A DNA stretch of 64,000 nucleotides. It comes from Olsenella urininfantis. GTDB taxonomy: Bacteria; Actinomycetota; Coriobacteriia; Coriobacteriales; Atopobiaceae. A program made the position numbers and the translations under genes. Below the pieces are notes generated by a model. The model worked only from the letters and a program-made list of their open reading frames with translations. It was not told the DNA's origin and made no database searches. Below, in pieces: positions 42,456-49,664 of the stretch. The stretch's first letter is position 1. Every line of letters begins with the position of its first letter. Location of the stretch: the NCBI RefSeq assembly GCF_900155635.1, contig NZ_LT732540.1, positions 439,551-503,550 of the forward strand. The letters run 5' to 3'.

Positions 42456-43740
42456 GTCTTCCCATAGTGCGGCGCCCAAGGACGTCACCGCCAGGCCGGC
42501 GCCCGCGACACCTGCGGGGCCCGCTTCTCAGCCGCACGTGCCCAAGGTCAAGGTCGCCGCCACCGCCTCCGTTCCCAAGGCCCAGGCCGATGCCGAGAGG
42601 GAGAGCTTCGGCTCCGTGCGCAAGAGCGTGGCCTTCTTGGCAGCGGTCGCGGCGGCCTACCTTGCCTACCTCGTCTTCACGGGGCAGATAGACGAGTTCG
42701 TGACCGCCCTGGGCGGGATCAGCCGCAGCTGGGTGGTTGCTGGCATGGTCTGCTACCTGGTGTATTACGTGCTGGGCGTCCTGGCCTACGTGACGCCCGT
42801 GGTGGGGGACCCAAGCTGTCCGGTGGGCCTTCGGGACCTCATGAGCGTGGAGGCGGCAGGCATCTTCTTCTCCAACCTCACGCCCAACGGCGCCGGCGGC
42901 GCGCCCGCGCAGATTTTCCGCCTGACCAGGGCGGGCCTCTCTGTGGGAGGGGCCGGCGCCCTGCAGTACACGCGCTTCATAGTGTACGAGGCTGCCGAGG
43001 GCATCTTCGCGGCCATCATGCTGGTCTTCCGCTACGGCTACTTCGTGGACACCTACGGGGACGTGTTCCTGGTGGGCGCTTTCCTCTTTGGCTTCAAGAT
43101 CTTGGAGGTTGGCGCGCTGCTGCTTGCCTGCCTCAGCCCGCGCTTCGTTGCCAGGGTGGGCAACTCCATCCTGGACTTCCTCAACAGGCGCGGCAGGCTC
43201 AAGAACTACGATCACTGGCATGAGGTCATCAACGGCCAGGTGATGGACTTCTCGGAGGGCTTCAAGACAGCCTCCAAGAACGTGGCGGGCATGCTGCTCA
43301 CACTGGCGCTCACCCTGGTGCAGCTGGGCTGCCTCTATGCGCTGCCGTACTTCGTGCTGAGGGCCTTTGGCCAGCCTGCCAACCTGCTGACCTGCCTCGC
43401 CTGCGGGTCCATGCTGGAGCTGCTCACCTCGGCCGTGCCCCTTCCGGGCGGGACCTTTGGCGCGGAGGGGGGCTTCGCCTTCCTCTTTGCGGGGATGTTC
43501 AACGGAGCGGTGGCGGCGGGATACGTGGTGTGGCGCATGCTGGAGTACTTCCTGCCCACGCTGGTGACGGTGCCCCTGCTGGGCCTGCGCTCGGGCGGGC
43601 ATGGCACTCTGCACGACCGCTGGTGGCGCCTCGTGAGGCGTCTGGGAGGGCTGCGCGCGGGCAAGTCGGGCACAAAGGTCCATGCGGGCGAGATACGCGT
43701 TCCCATGGGACACCAGCAGGGGCAACAGAGGCACAGGTAG
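42448..43740 (+). CDS. Lysylphosphatidylglycerol-synthase-type membrane protein (UPF0104/PF03706)
   Basis: A 430-residue polytopic membrane protein with a polar, Ala/Pro-rich N-terminal tail (about 60 residues) and about eight membrane segments. LTPNGAGGAPAQIFRL and PLPGGTFGAEGGFAFLF are the characteristic motifs of the MprF-flippase-like family. It lacks the cytosolic aminoacyl-transferase domain of full MprF, so it would be a lipid flippase-like protein only. GTG 42448 follows AAGGAGGGG and overlaps mnmA by 8 bases. A terminator follows. Confidence 0.8.
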   Translation: MAESSHSAAPKDVTARPAPATPAGPASQPHVPKVKVAATASVPKAQADAERESFGSVRKSVAFLAAVAAAYLAYLVFTGQIDEFVTALGGISRSWVVAGMVCYLVYYVLGVLAYVTPVVGDPSCPVGLRDLMSVEAAGIFFSNLTPNGAGGAPAQIFRLTRAGLSVGGAGALQYTRFIVYEAAEGIFAAIMLVFRYGYFVDTYGDVFLVGAFLFGFKILEVGALLLACLSPRFVARVGNSILDFLNRRGRLKNYDHWHEVINGQVMDFSEGFKTASKNVAGMLLTLALTLVQLGCLYALPYFVLRAFGQPANLLTCLACGSMLELLTSAVPLPGGTFGAEGGFAFLFAGMFNGAVAAGYVVWRMLEYFLPTLVTVPLLGLRSGGHGTLHDRWWRLVRRLGGLRAGKSGTKVHAGEIRVPMGHQQGQQRHR

Positions 43741-43779
43741 AGCCCGGAGGGGGCAAGCCCCGAAGGCGTGCCGATATGC

Positions 43780-43826
43780 GAGGGACGAACGTCGGTCAAG
43801 GGGCCGTGCCGTTCGTCCCTCTTTTG
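43780..43826 (+). terminator. Rho-independent terminator closing the desulfurase-mnmA operon
   Basis: GAGGGACGAACG (43780-43791) pairs with CGTTCGTCCCTC (43810-43821), followed by TTTT. Confidence 0.85.
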
Positions 43827-43915
43827 CTACCGCTTGCTGGCGTGCGGAAATACCTTCTCCATATTCGTGCGTCGTAGATTATCTTTGGTTTGAGCGGTAA
43901 GACAAAAGAATACCT

Positions 43916-43934
43916 AGTTATACTAAGTCGTACT
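43916..43934 (+). promoter_or_regulatory. Candidate operator of the DinJ-like antitoxin gene
   Basis: Two copies of AGTnnnACT-type half-sites (AGTTATACT and AGTCGTACT) spaced by 10 bases, one helical turn, overlapping a TATACT -10-like hexamer (43919-43924). Ribbon-helix-helix antitoxins typically bind such repeats. No good -35 lies at the right distance. Confidence 0.45.
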
Positions 43935-43997
43935 CTAAACGCAGCACGAAGCCCGCCGAGGGTGGGCTCAGGGCCATAAACGGATCTAGGAAAGCGC

Positions 43998-44240
43998 ATG
44001 AAGGACAAGATGACCCCGATCGTCGCGAAGGTCATGCCTACGGAGAAGGACCGCTTCTTCCAGGCGACCGAGCAGATCGGGACTACACCCTCGAATGCCA
44101 TTCGGATGTTTATCGCCGCGTTCAACCGTGTTGGGACCTTCCCCTTCGAGGTGGGGGTCCCGGCTTCAGGGAATGTGGGGAAGAGTAATGAGGCGCATGC
44201 GTCACTGGCACTGCCTGAGCTTGGCGAGCCTTCTGTATAG
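43998..44240 (+). CDS. RelB/DinJ-family antitoxin without adjacent toxin
   Basis: An 80-residue protein. The N-terminal part (VAKVMPTEKDRFFQATEQIG, TTPSNAIRMFIAAFNRVGTFPFEV) is the ribbon-helix-helix fold of RelB/DinJ antitoxins; the C-terminal toxin-binding tail (about residues 58-80) is short and divergent. ATG 43998 follows AGGAA. No YafQ/RelE-type toxin frame is visible in the next 220 bases before tRNA-Val, so it appears orphan or its toxin has decayed. Repeats upstream look like its own operator. Confidence 0.7.
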   Translation: MKDKMTPIVAKVMPTEKDRFFQATEQIGTTPSNAIRMFIAAFNRVGTFPFEVGVPASGNVGKSNEAHASLALPELGEPSV

Positions 44241-44386
44241 GCTGTTCCCCTGTTCCCTGACGGTTCGCTTCAGGGAGGAGCAGGTCAGCCGCTGCATGTA
44301 CCGCATGTGGGCCGGGCTGTAGGGCTCGGCTGCGGGCGGCCTGGCAGGGGAGAGAAGACGATCTGCGCGGATCTCGAAATTCTCCC

Positions 44387-44415
44387 TTGCATGGGGCGAA
44401 TCTATCGTTTATAGT
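44387..44415 (+). promoter_or_regulatory. Promoter of tRNA-Val
   Basis: TTGCAT (44387-44392), a 17-base spacer, TATAGT (44410-44415), 44 bases before the tRNA. Confidence 0.8.
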
Positions 44416-44459
44416 AGCTAACGCGCTGCGCGAGACCCCAAGTGCAGCGGTACATGTTC

Positions 44460-44534
44460 GGGCGTTTAGCTCAGGGGGAGAGCGCTTCCCTGACACGGAA
44501 GAGGTCATAAGTTCAAATCTTATAACGCCCACCA
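44460..44534 (+). tRNA. tRNA-Val (anticodon GAC)
   Basis: A 75-base tRNA. GGGCGTT pairs with AACGCCC, the anticodon loop CTGACAC carries GAC between CTTCC and GGAAG, the T-loop is GTTCAAATC, and ACCA is encoded. It lies at the edge of an accessory stretch; I found no second copy of its 3' end in the window that would mark an attachment site. Confidence 0.95.
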
Positions 44535-44542
44535 CAAATAAT

Positions 44543-44581
44543 CCCCGTATCTGCGGAAATGCGGATGCGGGGTTTTGTTTT
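44543..44581 (+). terminator. Terminator after tRNA-Val
   Basis: CCCCG...TGCG-gaaa-TGCG...CGGGG stem (44543-44572) followed by TTTTGTTTT. Confidence 0.8.
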
Positions 44582-44668
44582 ATCGCGATTTAGCCCCATG
44601 CGCAGCAGCAACGCGAGTCTGATTGCCGTAAGACTGCGGCCTGCACGTGTGCCTGGTGCCGCCATGCG

Positions 44669-44803
44669 TTAATTCCGTGGCGCGTGGGTTTGCAGGATGG
44701 TGGGGTTCAACGCCTCGACGCAACGGATGACCTGGTCGCCTTCCATGTCGCGCGCAAAGAGTACGAATCGCACCTCGTTCTCCGTGAGCGGGTTGATCCT
44801 CAT
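44669..44803 (-). CDS. Small conserved-looking ORF, paralogue of the ORF at 46.5-46.7 kb
   Basis: A 44-residue open frame starting MRINPLTENEVRFVL. It is not recognised. It shares a clear pattern with the minus-strand ORF at 46523-46714: (R)(I/V)x-P-L-T-E-(N/D) at the start, then R-x-V-L, an arginine, I-R-x-(V/I)-E-A and (N/D)-P-T. ATG 44803 lies 11 bases after GGGAGG; the paralogue has ATG where this copy has ATA two codons earlier. The two copies flank the unrecognised 44988-46526 gene, both facing left. Similarity between the copies supports coding; function is unknown. Confidence 0.5.
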   Translation of the reverse strand: MRINPLTENEVRFVLFARDMEGDQVIRCVEALNPTILQTHAPRN

Positions 44804-44987
44804 GCATATGTTGACCTCCCATCTGAGCGGACAGCTCTTGAGGACCGGCGTCGACACTACTGTTCAAAGGCGGCTAAACTGGATGAGCATGTGGACTCGT
44901 CCCGGGTCTCGAGATGGACCAGCAGCAATCTGTGAGAGCTAAAATAAAAGCACGAAATGCTCGGACCATCAATTCGGGGGGACGAAC

Positions 44988-46526
44988 TTGATTTCGATAC
45001 GTGACGCGTTAGTGGCGGCAGGGTATGACACCACGGCGGAGGAGCTCTTCCGCCTGGATAAGTACGAGCTTCTCGACTCGGACGGGAGCTCCCTCGGCTG
45101 GATGACGTGGGACGAGATCGAAAACGGCTATTCCCTCGAGGCAAGGGTCGCTGCGCGCAAAACGTCCTCTCTACCCTGGGACGCCGTCGAGCCAACCGAC
45201 GGCATCAGAACGGTGTGGCTTCACAACGTCACCGCGAGGGATATTGCGCATCTACCGGAGGGGGAGGTTTCCCCACGTACTCCCACACGGTGGGATGCCT
45301 TCAAGCCTTTCGACGAGGTTTACCACCTCTACGATACCGACGGCAAGTATGTGGGTGACCGGACCATGCTCCAGATCCTGAGGGCGCATGACCTTAAGTG
45401 GACCTTCTACCTCGACGGCATAAGGACTAACAGATCACCTAAGCACGTCGAAGGCTCTGATCGTCGCGAGACGTCGTCCGATGGCATACGCCCGAGTGGA
45501 AAGACTGTCAAGCACACTCGTCCGAGTAGAAGGGCCATCGAGTACGTTGTCCCTCCCGCCCACATGCCAAACAGTAAGTCAAAAAAGGAAAAACCGGATA
45601 TCGCTCGCATGAAGAGCACCCTCGAGCAGTCACTCTCTCATTCCCAAGGGAACGTCGGAGGGGTCGTCACGGACGACCATAACGCTAACAGGAGGGCTGG
45701 GCTTGAGGAGAGGTACCTCTCAGGTTATCCTGAGGACGTGCGCGAGTACGTCAGGGGGAAGCTCCTCGAAAAGGACGTTGACAAGGAGGTCGAAAGGGAG
45801 GTATCGAGGCATCCGGGCAGGTACGCGGAGGTGAAGCCCTATCAGGGCGTTCTGCGCAAGGTGACAGCGCTCGCCAACATCTACCTGCATCGTAAGGAAG
45901 ACAGGTTCGAGGACCTCATGGACCGGGCCCACCTCTTTGTATTCGATGACAATGTATGGTGGGCGGGCAGGGGCTGCACCGAGCCGCTCACGAGGATTCC
46001 CTACCCGGTCTGTATTGTGGAGGATGTCGTGTTCTTCGAGGACGGGGACTCTATCAAGACGGCTTCCCTTACGGATTGCGCCGACGTTGAGGGGGCGAGG
46101 AGGCTCCTGTCCTTTATTGTCAACGCGTGCAAAGAGGTCCGAGGAAGCGGTCCGGACAGATTTGTCACGAGGGGAGACGCTTCTCCGGAGAGGCGAGCTC
46201 CTCGGAGAAGCGAATCGCGTCCGCGCAAGACGGTGCGCTCGGTCACCCCTGTCTCGAGAGTCACAATTGGGGATGCAGGCGAGCACGAAGCGCGCGGAGC
46301 CGGGCATCATGAGCCCCCAACCGTTCACTACCGGCGTGGGCACTGGAGGAATCAGGCGTGCGGTCCAGGACTCAAGCAGCACAGGCGCGTCTGGATCAGC
46401 GAGACAATGGTGACCCCCTTCGGTATTTCGTACAGAATCGGGAATCCGAAGAGGATCCACAGGGTGTGCTTTCGCGATGACGTTGATGACGATCTCCCGC
46501 ACTCGAGCCAATCAAGGCATCGCTAG
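44988..46526 (+). CDS. Unrecognised 512-residue protein of the accessory stretch
   Basis: I do not recognise this family. The N-terminal 150 residues are acidic and tryptophan-rich and include repeated phrases ending in short Asp-rich turns (LLDSDGSSLGWMTWDEIENG, HLYDTDGKYVGD). A long charged middle (about 150-330) follows. The C-terminus has a His/Arg/Trp motif, HYRRGHWRNQACGPGLKQ then HRRVWISETMV. Similar HWRRGHW-type endings occur, from memory, in hypothetical proteins of plasmids and phages. The TTG start 44988 has GGGGGGA 6 bases upstream; codon use is less GC-biased than in neighbouring genes, suggesting transfer. There are no signal or membrane segments. Confidence 0.65.
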   Translation: MISIRDALVAAGYDTTAEELFRLDKYELLDSDGSSLGWMTWDEIENGYSLEARVAARKTSSLPWDAVEPTDGIRTVWLHNVTARDIAHLPEGEVSPRTPTRWDAFKPFDEVYHLYDTDGKYVGDRTMLQILRAHDLKWTFYLDGIRTNRSPKHVEGSDRRETSSDGIRPSGKTVKHTRPSRRAIEYVVPPAHMPNSKSKKEKPDIARMKSTLEQSLSHSQGNVGGVVTDDHNANRRAGLEERYLSGYPEDVREYVRGKLLEKDVDKEVEREVSRHPGRYAEVKPYQGVLRKVTALANIYLHRKEDRFEDLMDRAHLFVFDDNVWWAGRGCTEPLTRIPYPVCIVEDVVFFEDGDSIKTASLTDCADVEGARRLLSFIVNACKEVRGSGPDRFVTRGDASPERRAPRRSESRPRKTVRSVTPVSRVTIGDAGEHEARGAGHHEPPTVHYRRGHWRNQACGPGLKQHRRVWISETMVTPFGISYRIGNPKRIHRVCFRDDVDDDLPHSSQSRHR

Positions 46527-46714
46527 TTGGGCGTGGAGGCCGTGCCCATGGCAGGAGCGGGATTATAGATAGGCACCCGCGCACCGGACGGCCGTGCGTT
46601 GCGGGTGGGGTCCGGTGCCTCTATGTAACGGATAGAGCGGCCGCTGCTGATGCCGCGCGTGGCGAGCACGGACCGCGCCTTGTCCTCCGTGAGCGGGCTG
46701 ACCCTCACGCACAT
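46523..46714 (-). CDS. Small ORF, paralogue of the ORF at 44.7-44.8 kb
   Basis: A 63-residue open frame starting MCVRVSPLTEDKARSVL. It is not recognised. It aligns over about 40 residues with the 44669-44803 ORF and has a longer proline-rich tail. ATG 46714 is preceded by GAGGAGG with a 6-base gap. It overlaps the end of the 512-residue gene by four bases in convergent orientation. Confidence 0.5.
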   Translation of the reverse strand: MCVRVSPLTEDKARSVLATRGISSGRSIRYIEAPDPTRNARPSGARVPIYNPAPAMGTASTPN

Positions 46715-46983
46715 GCCGGGCCTCCTCTCCTCCGGGGGAGGTTCTCACGCTTTGTCCGACGCTCACAACTCGAGCCAGTCGTCGCCCCTCGTGGGAGACG
46801 GCTCGTTGTCAATCGTGACAGGGCGGTATCGCCGCACAGTCACGTCTTGGTAGCGCTTGCGCTGCATCGCCTCCCGCTCGCCGGCGTGGATGCTCGTGTT
46901 GGGGCCCTCCTCACGCGTGGCGTTCGTCGCTGAGCTCTCTGCTGTACAGAGGCTGCCATCGCCCGTTCCCCGAGCGCCTGCGG

Positions 46984-47243
46984 AGCCTAGCTCCTCTCAC
47001 GCTCACGGTCGCCCAACCCCTCGGTATCGTCGTCGGGTGCCGCCTCGGCCTCGGGTGCGTTGTGGCGAACCTGCCGGGGTCGAGCGAGCGCCAGTTGCCG
47101 CATGAGCCGAGCACGGTGCACGCGCAGGCGCGGGCCGCGCGATCCCTCTTCTCGTGTCGCGCCACCTCGTCGCGGTGGTGCGTGTGGAGCTGCGCGATGC
47201 GCGCGTCGATGCTCTCGAGCGACTCCTCGTCGACATGAGCCAA
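46984..47243 (-). pseudogene. Possible frameshifted small mobilisation-type coiled-coil ORF
   Basis: One frame gives a plausible charged N-terminus (AHVDEESLESIDARIAQL, then HTHHRDEVARHEKRD). Near 47120 sense appears to move to the next frame (RVHRARLMRQLALARPRQ, then an acidic tail EAEAAPDDDTEG) ending at 46984. A start codon with proper spacing is lacking (TTG abuts the AGGAGG). It resembles small accessory proteins beside relaxases, but this is weak. Confidence 0.25.
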
Positions 47244-47371
47244 CCTCCTCGTAACGGGTTGACATCTTTGTGGGTTCGCGTCCCTTGCGAGCGTGCCGAG
47301 GTATGAGTCATAGCTGCGATGACCATGGGGGAAGCCGGGTTAGCGCGGCATCGCTGACGTCCCGCCACAAA

Positions 47372-47458
47372 AAGCGAGATGTGCGTAGCTTCGGGGTCCG
47401 TTTGGGGCAAGAAGCTACGCACATCTCGGCTGTGGTGGCGGAATTGCTACACACATCG
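47372..47458. repeat. 18-bp perfect inverted repeat plus a third degenerate direct copy
   Basis: CGAGATGTGCGTAGCTTC (47375-47392) and its exact complement (47411-47428) are separated by 18 bases. A third, imperfect copy follows at 47441-47458 (GAATTGCTACACACATCG). All three copies continue outward into a similar TGTGGCG or GTGGTGGCG segment, giving about 33-bp repeat units: one inverted, two direct. Confidence 0.75.
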
Positions 47459-47511
47459 ACGGTTTCGTGGCGAGAGGTGCCGTGGCGGTGCCGCAGCGCG
47501 GGGACCACCCG

Positions 47512-47946
47512 CTAGCAGAGCCCGCCGGCCGCGTCGCCGCCCTCGCGGACGATGTCCGCCAGGGTCTTGCTGTCCAGGAAGCTGGCCGTCACGCGGCCCA
47601 GGTCCCTCCACACGCTCACGGTGGGGCAGGTCTCTATCTGCGGGCACAGCTCGTCGTTGGTGCAGTCCAGGCAGGCCACGGGCGCAAGCGAGCCCTCCGC
47701 CGCGCGCAGGATGCCGCCCAGGGTGTACTCCTCGGGCCTCTTGGTGAGCCGGTATCCGCCGCCCTTGCCGCGCAGGCTCTCAACGTAGCCCGCCTTGTGC
47801 ATGAGCGAGGCCACCTGCTCCAGGTACTTGCGCGAGATGCCCTGCCTCTGGGCCACGTCGCCCAGGGAGACCCATCCCTCGTGGGTGGCGAGGTCTCCCA
47901 TGACGCGCAGGGCGTAGCGCCCCTTGGTGGAGAACATGCCAGCCAT
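47512..47946 (-). CDS. Rrf2/IscR-family transcriptional regulator of the suf operon
   Basis: A 144-residue winged-helix regulator. MFSTKGRYALRVMGDLATHE and SRKYLEQVASLMHKAGYVES form the DNA-binding part, and three cysteines in CLDCTNDELCPQIETC (about 92-107) could bind a cluster as in IscR. It lies four bases after sufU, the last gene of the sufCBDSU operon, and probably senses Fe-S status to control it. ATG 47946 is chosen; ATG 47937 (MFSTKG) is also possible. Confidence 0.85.
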   Translation of the reverse strand: MAGMFSTKGRYALRVMGDLATHEGWVSLGDVAQRQGISRKYLEQVASLMHKAGYVESLRGKGGGYRLTKRPEEYTLGGILRAAEGSLAPVACLDCTNDELCPQIETCPTVSVWRDLGRVTASFLDSKTLADIVREGGDAAGGLC

Positions 47947-47950
47947 ATCC

Positions 47951-48406
47951 CTACGCCCCTTCTCGGCCCTCGAGCATCTCGCTCAGGGTCCTCCAGGCAA
48001 GCTCGGCGCACTTCACGCGTGCGGGCATGTGCGAGATGTCCTTGAGCATGGCCGCGTCTCCCAGCTGCCCCAGGACCTCCTCGTCCGTCTCCTCGCCGCG
48101 CACCATGCGCCCGAAGAGCCGGCAGAGCTCCAGCGCCTCCTCTGGGGTCTTCTCCACCATGAGGTCGCTCATCATGTCCGCGGACGCCTGTGAGATGGCG
48201 CATCCCTGCCCCTGGTAGGAGGCCTCCTCGATGCGTCCCTCACTGTCCAGGCGCACGGAGAAGGTCAGCTCGTCTCCGCAGGAGGGGTTCACGCCCTCAA
48301 GCGAGAGGGTCGCGTCCTCCATGGGGTACTTGTAGTCCGGGTGCTGGACGTGGTCCATGAACTCGGGGTTGTAGAGGCCGGTGACGCCGGCCGCGGCGCT
48401 AGCCAT
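47951..48406 (-). CDS. sufU: SufU-type Fe-S assembly sulfur-transfer protein
   Basis: A 151-residue IscU-fold protein of the SufU group. Its three ligand cysteines lie in NPSCGDELTF, GQGCAIS and RVKCAELAW, and the insertion between the second and third typical of zinc-bound SufU is present (about residues 80-115). It takes sulfur from SufS. The ATG 48406 lies inside the sufS end (8-base overlap), indicating coupling. Confidence 0.92.
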   Translation of the reverse strand: MASAAAGVTGLYNPEFMDHVQHPDYKYPMEDATLSLEGVNPSCGDELTFSVRLDSEGRIEEASYQGQGCAISQASADMMSDLMVEKTPEEALELCRLFGRMVRGEETDEEVLGQLGDAAMLKDISHMPARVKCAELAWRTLSEMLEGREGA

Positions 48407-49664
48407 GAAACACCGTCCAAACCGTCTTAAGGCCCTCGACGAGCCTGTCGACATCGCTCTTGTCGTTGTAGAAGGCCACGCTGGCACGGCAGGTGCTGCC
48501 ATTCTCCACGTCCAGCCAGGCAAGCAGCGGCTGCGCGCAGTGGTGCCCCGCGCGGATGCAGATGTTGCTGGCGTCCAGGATGGAGGCGACGTCGTGCGGG
48601 TGCACGCCGTGCACGTTGAAGGCCACGGCCCCAATGTGGCGCGCGCCCTCGCGCGGGCCGATGATGTCGATGAAGTCGAGGGCCGCCAGGCTGTCGCAGA
48701 GGTACTCGGCCAGCAGGCGCTCGCGCCTCTCCACCGCCTCCATGCCCAGGCCGTCCAGGTACGTGAGGTCTGCGTCGAAGGCGTAGGCGCCCGCCGCGTC
48801 CTGGGTGCCGGCCTCGAACTTCTGGGGCACGGGAGCCCAGACGGCCCCGTCCTCGGTCACGGAGTCGATCATCTCGCCGCCGGTGAGGAAGGGGGGCATC
48901 ATGTCTAGGATATCGGCCTTGCCCCAGAGCACGCCTATGCCCATGGGGCCTCCCAGCTTGTGGGCGCTGAAGGCCAGAAGGTCGCAGCCCATCTGCCGCA
49001 CGTCCACCTTGATGTGGGGCGTGCTCTGGGCGCCGTCCACCACCACGTAGGCACCCATTTCATGGGCGCGCCGGGCGATGGCCGCTATGTCGTTCTCCAC
49101 GCCCAGGACGTTGGAGACCTGGGTTACCGAGACGATCTTCGCCCTGGGGCCGATCTTGGCCTCGAGCTCCTCGCCCGTGATGCGGAAGTCCTCGTTGGGG
49201 CGCAGGTAGATGAGCTTTGCCCCCGTTCTGGCGCATACCTGCTGCCAGGGGATGAGGTTGGAGTGGTGCTCCATGATGGAGATGACCACCTCGTCGCCGG
49301 GCTCAAGCACGGCCTGGCCCAGGGAGCTGGCCACGATGTTGAGGGACTCGGAGGCGTTGCGGGTGAAGACCACCTCGTCCGAGCGGGCCTGCCCGGCCTC
49401 GTCAACGGCGCCGATGAAGCGGGCGATGTGGGCCCGGGCGTCCTCGATGGCCTCGGTTGCCTCCACGGAGAGGCGATAGAGGCCGCGCAGGGGGTTGGCG
49501 TTCATGTTCTCGTAGAAGCTGCGCTCGGCCGCGAGCACCGCCTCGGGGCGCTGCGCGGTGGCGGCGCTGTCCAAGAAGCAGATCTCTGAGTGCTGTGCCA
49601 GAAGGGGGAAGTCCTGGCGGTAGGGGTTCTGGGCAATCTCTGCCAGCTGGCTCTCTCTCAGCAT
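48399..49664 (-). CDS. sufS: Cysteine desulfurase SufS
   Basis: A 421-residue group II cysteine desulfurase. FSAHKLGGPMGIGVLWG holds the PLP lysine, IRAGHHCAQP the catalytic cysteine, and MEHHSNLIPWQ the cofactor-stacking histidine. It supplies persulfide sulfur through SufU to the SufBCD scaffold. Its ATG overlaps the sufD stop by one base. This is the second desulfurase in the window; the other pairs with mnmA. Confidence 0.96.
   Translation of the reverse strand: MLRESQLAEIAQNPYRQDFPLLAQHSEICFLDSAATAQRPEAVLAAERSFYENMNANPLRGLYRLSVEATEAIEDARAHIARFIGAVDEAGQARSDEVVFTRNASESLNIVASSLGQAVLEPGDEVVISIMEHHSNLIPWQQVCARTGAKLIYLRPNEDFRITGEELEAKIGPRAKIVSVTQVSNVLGVENDIAAIARRAHEMGAYVVVDGAQSTPHIKVDVRQMGCDLLAFSAHKLGGPMGIGVLWGKADILDMMPPFLTGGEMIDSVTEDGAVWAPVPQKFEAGTQDAAGAYAFDADLTYLDGLGMEAVERRERLLAEYLCDSLAALDFIDIIGPREGARHIGAVAFNVHGVHPHDVASILDASNICIRAGHHCAQPLLAWLDVENGSTCRASVAFYNDKSDVDRLVEGLKTVWTVFHG

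Larger units (their letters stand above)
46715..47511. other. Roughly 800-bp region of degenerate accessory sequence
   Basis: No intact gene is convincing. Remains of a small coiled-coil-like reading frame (46984-47243, minus) and an inverted/direct repeat cluster (47372-47458) are described separately. The rest shows no recognisable signal. Confidence 0.5.

Noticed and set aside
44095..44322. RelE/YafQ-type toxin downstream of the DinJ-like antitoxin
   Set aside because: The overlapping frame (LTVRFREEQVSRCMYRMW at its end) has no toxin-family features and no ribosome site of its own.
44122..44535. 137-residue minus-strand ORF starting within tRNA-Val
   Set aside because: Its N-terminus is the antisense of the tRNA (RFELMTSSVSG is a common artefact) and the rest lacks family character.
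44460..47511. Integrative element inserted at tRNA-Val
   Set aside because: No integrase gene and no repeated tRNA 3' end that would mark a second attachment site is visible in the stretch.
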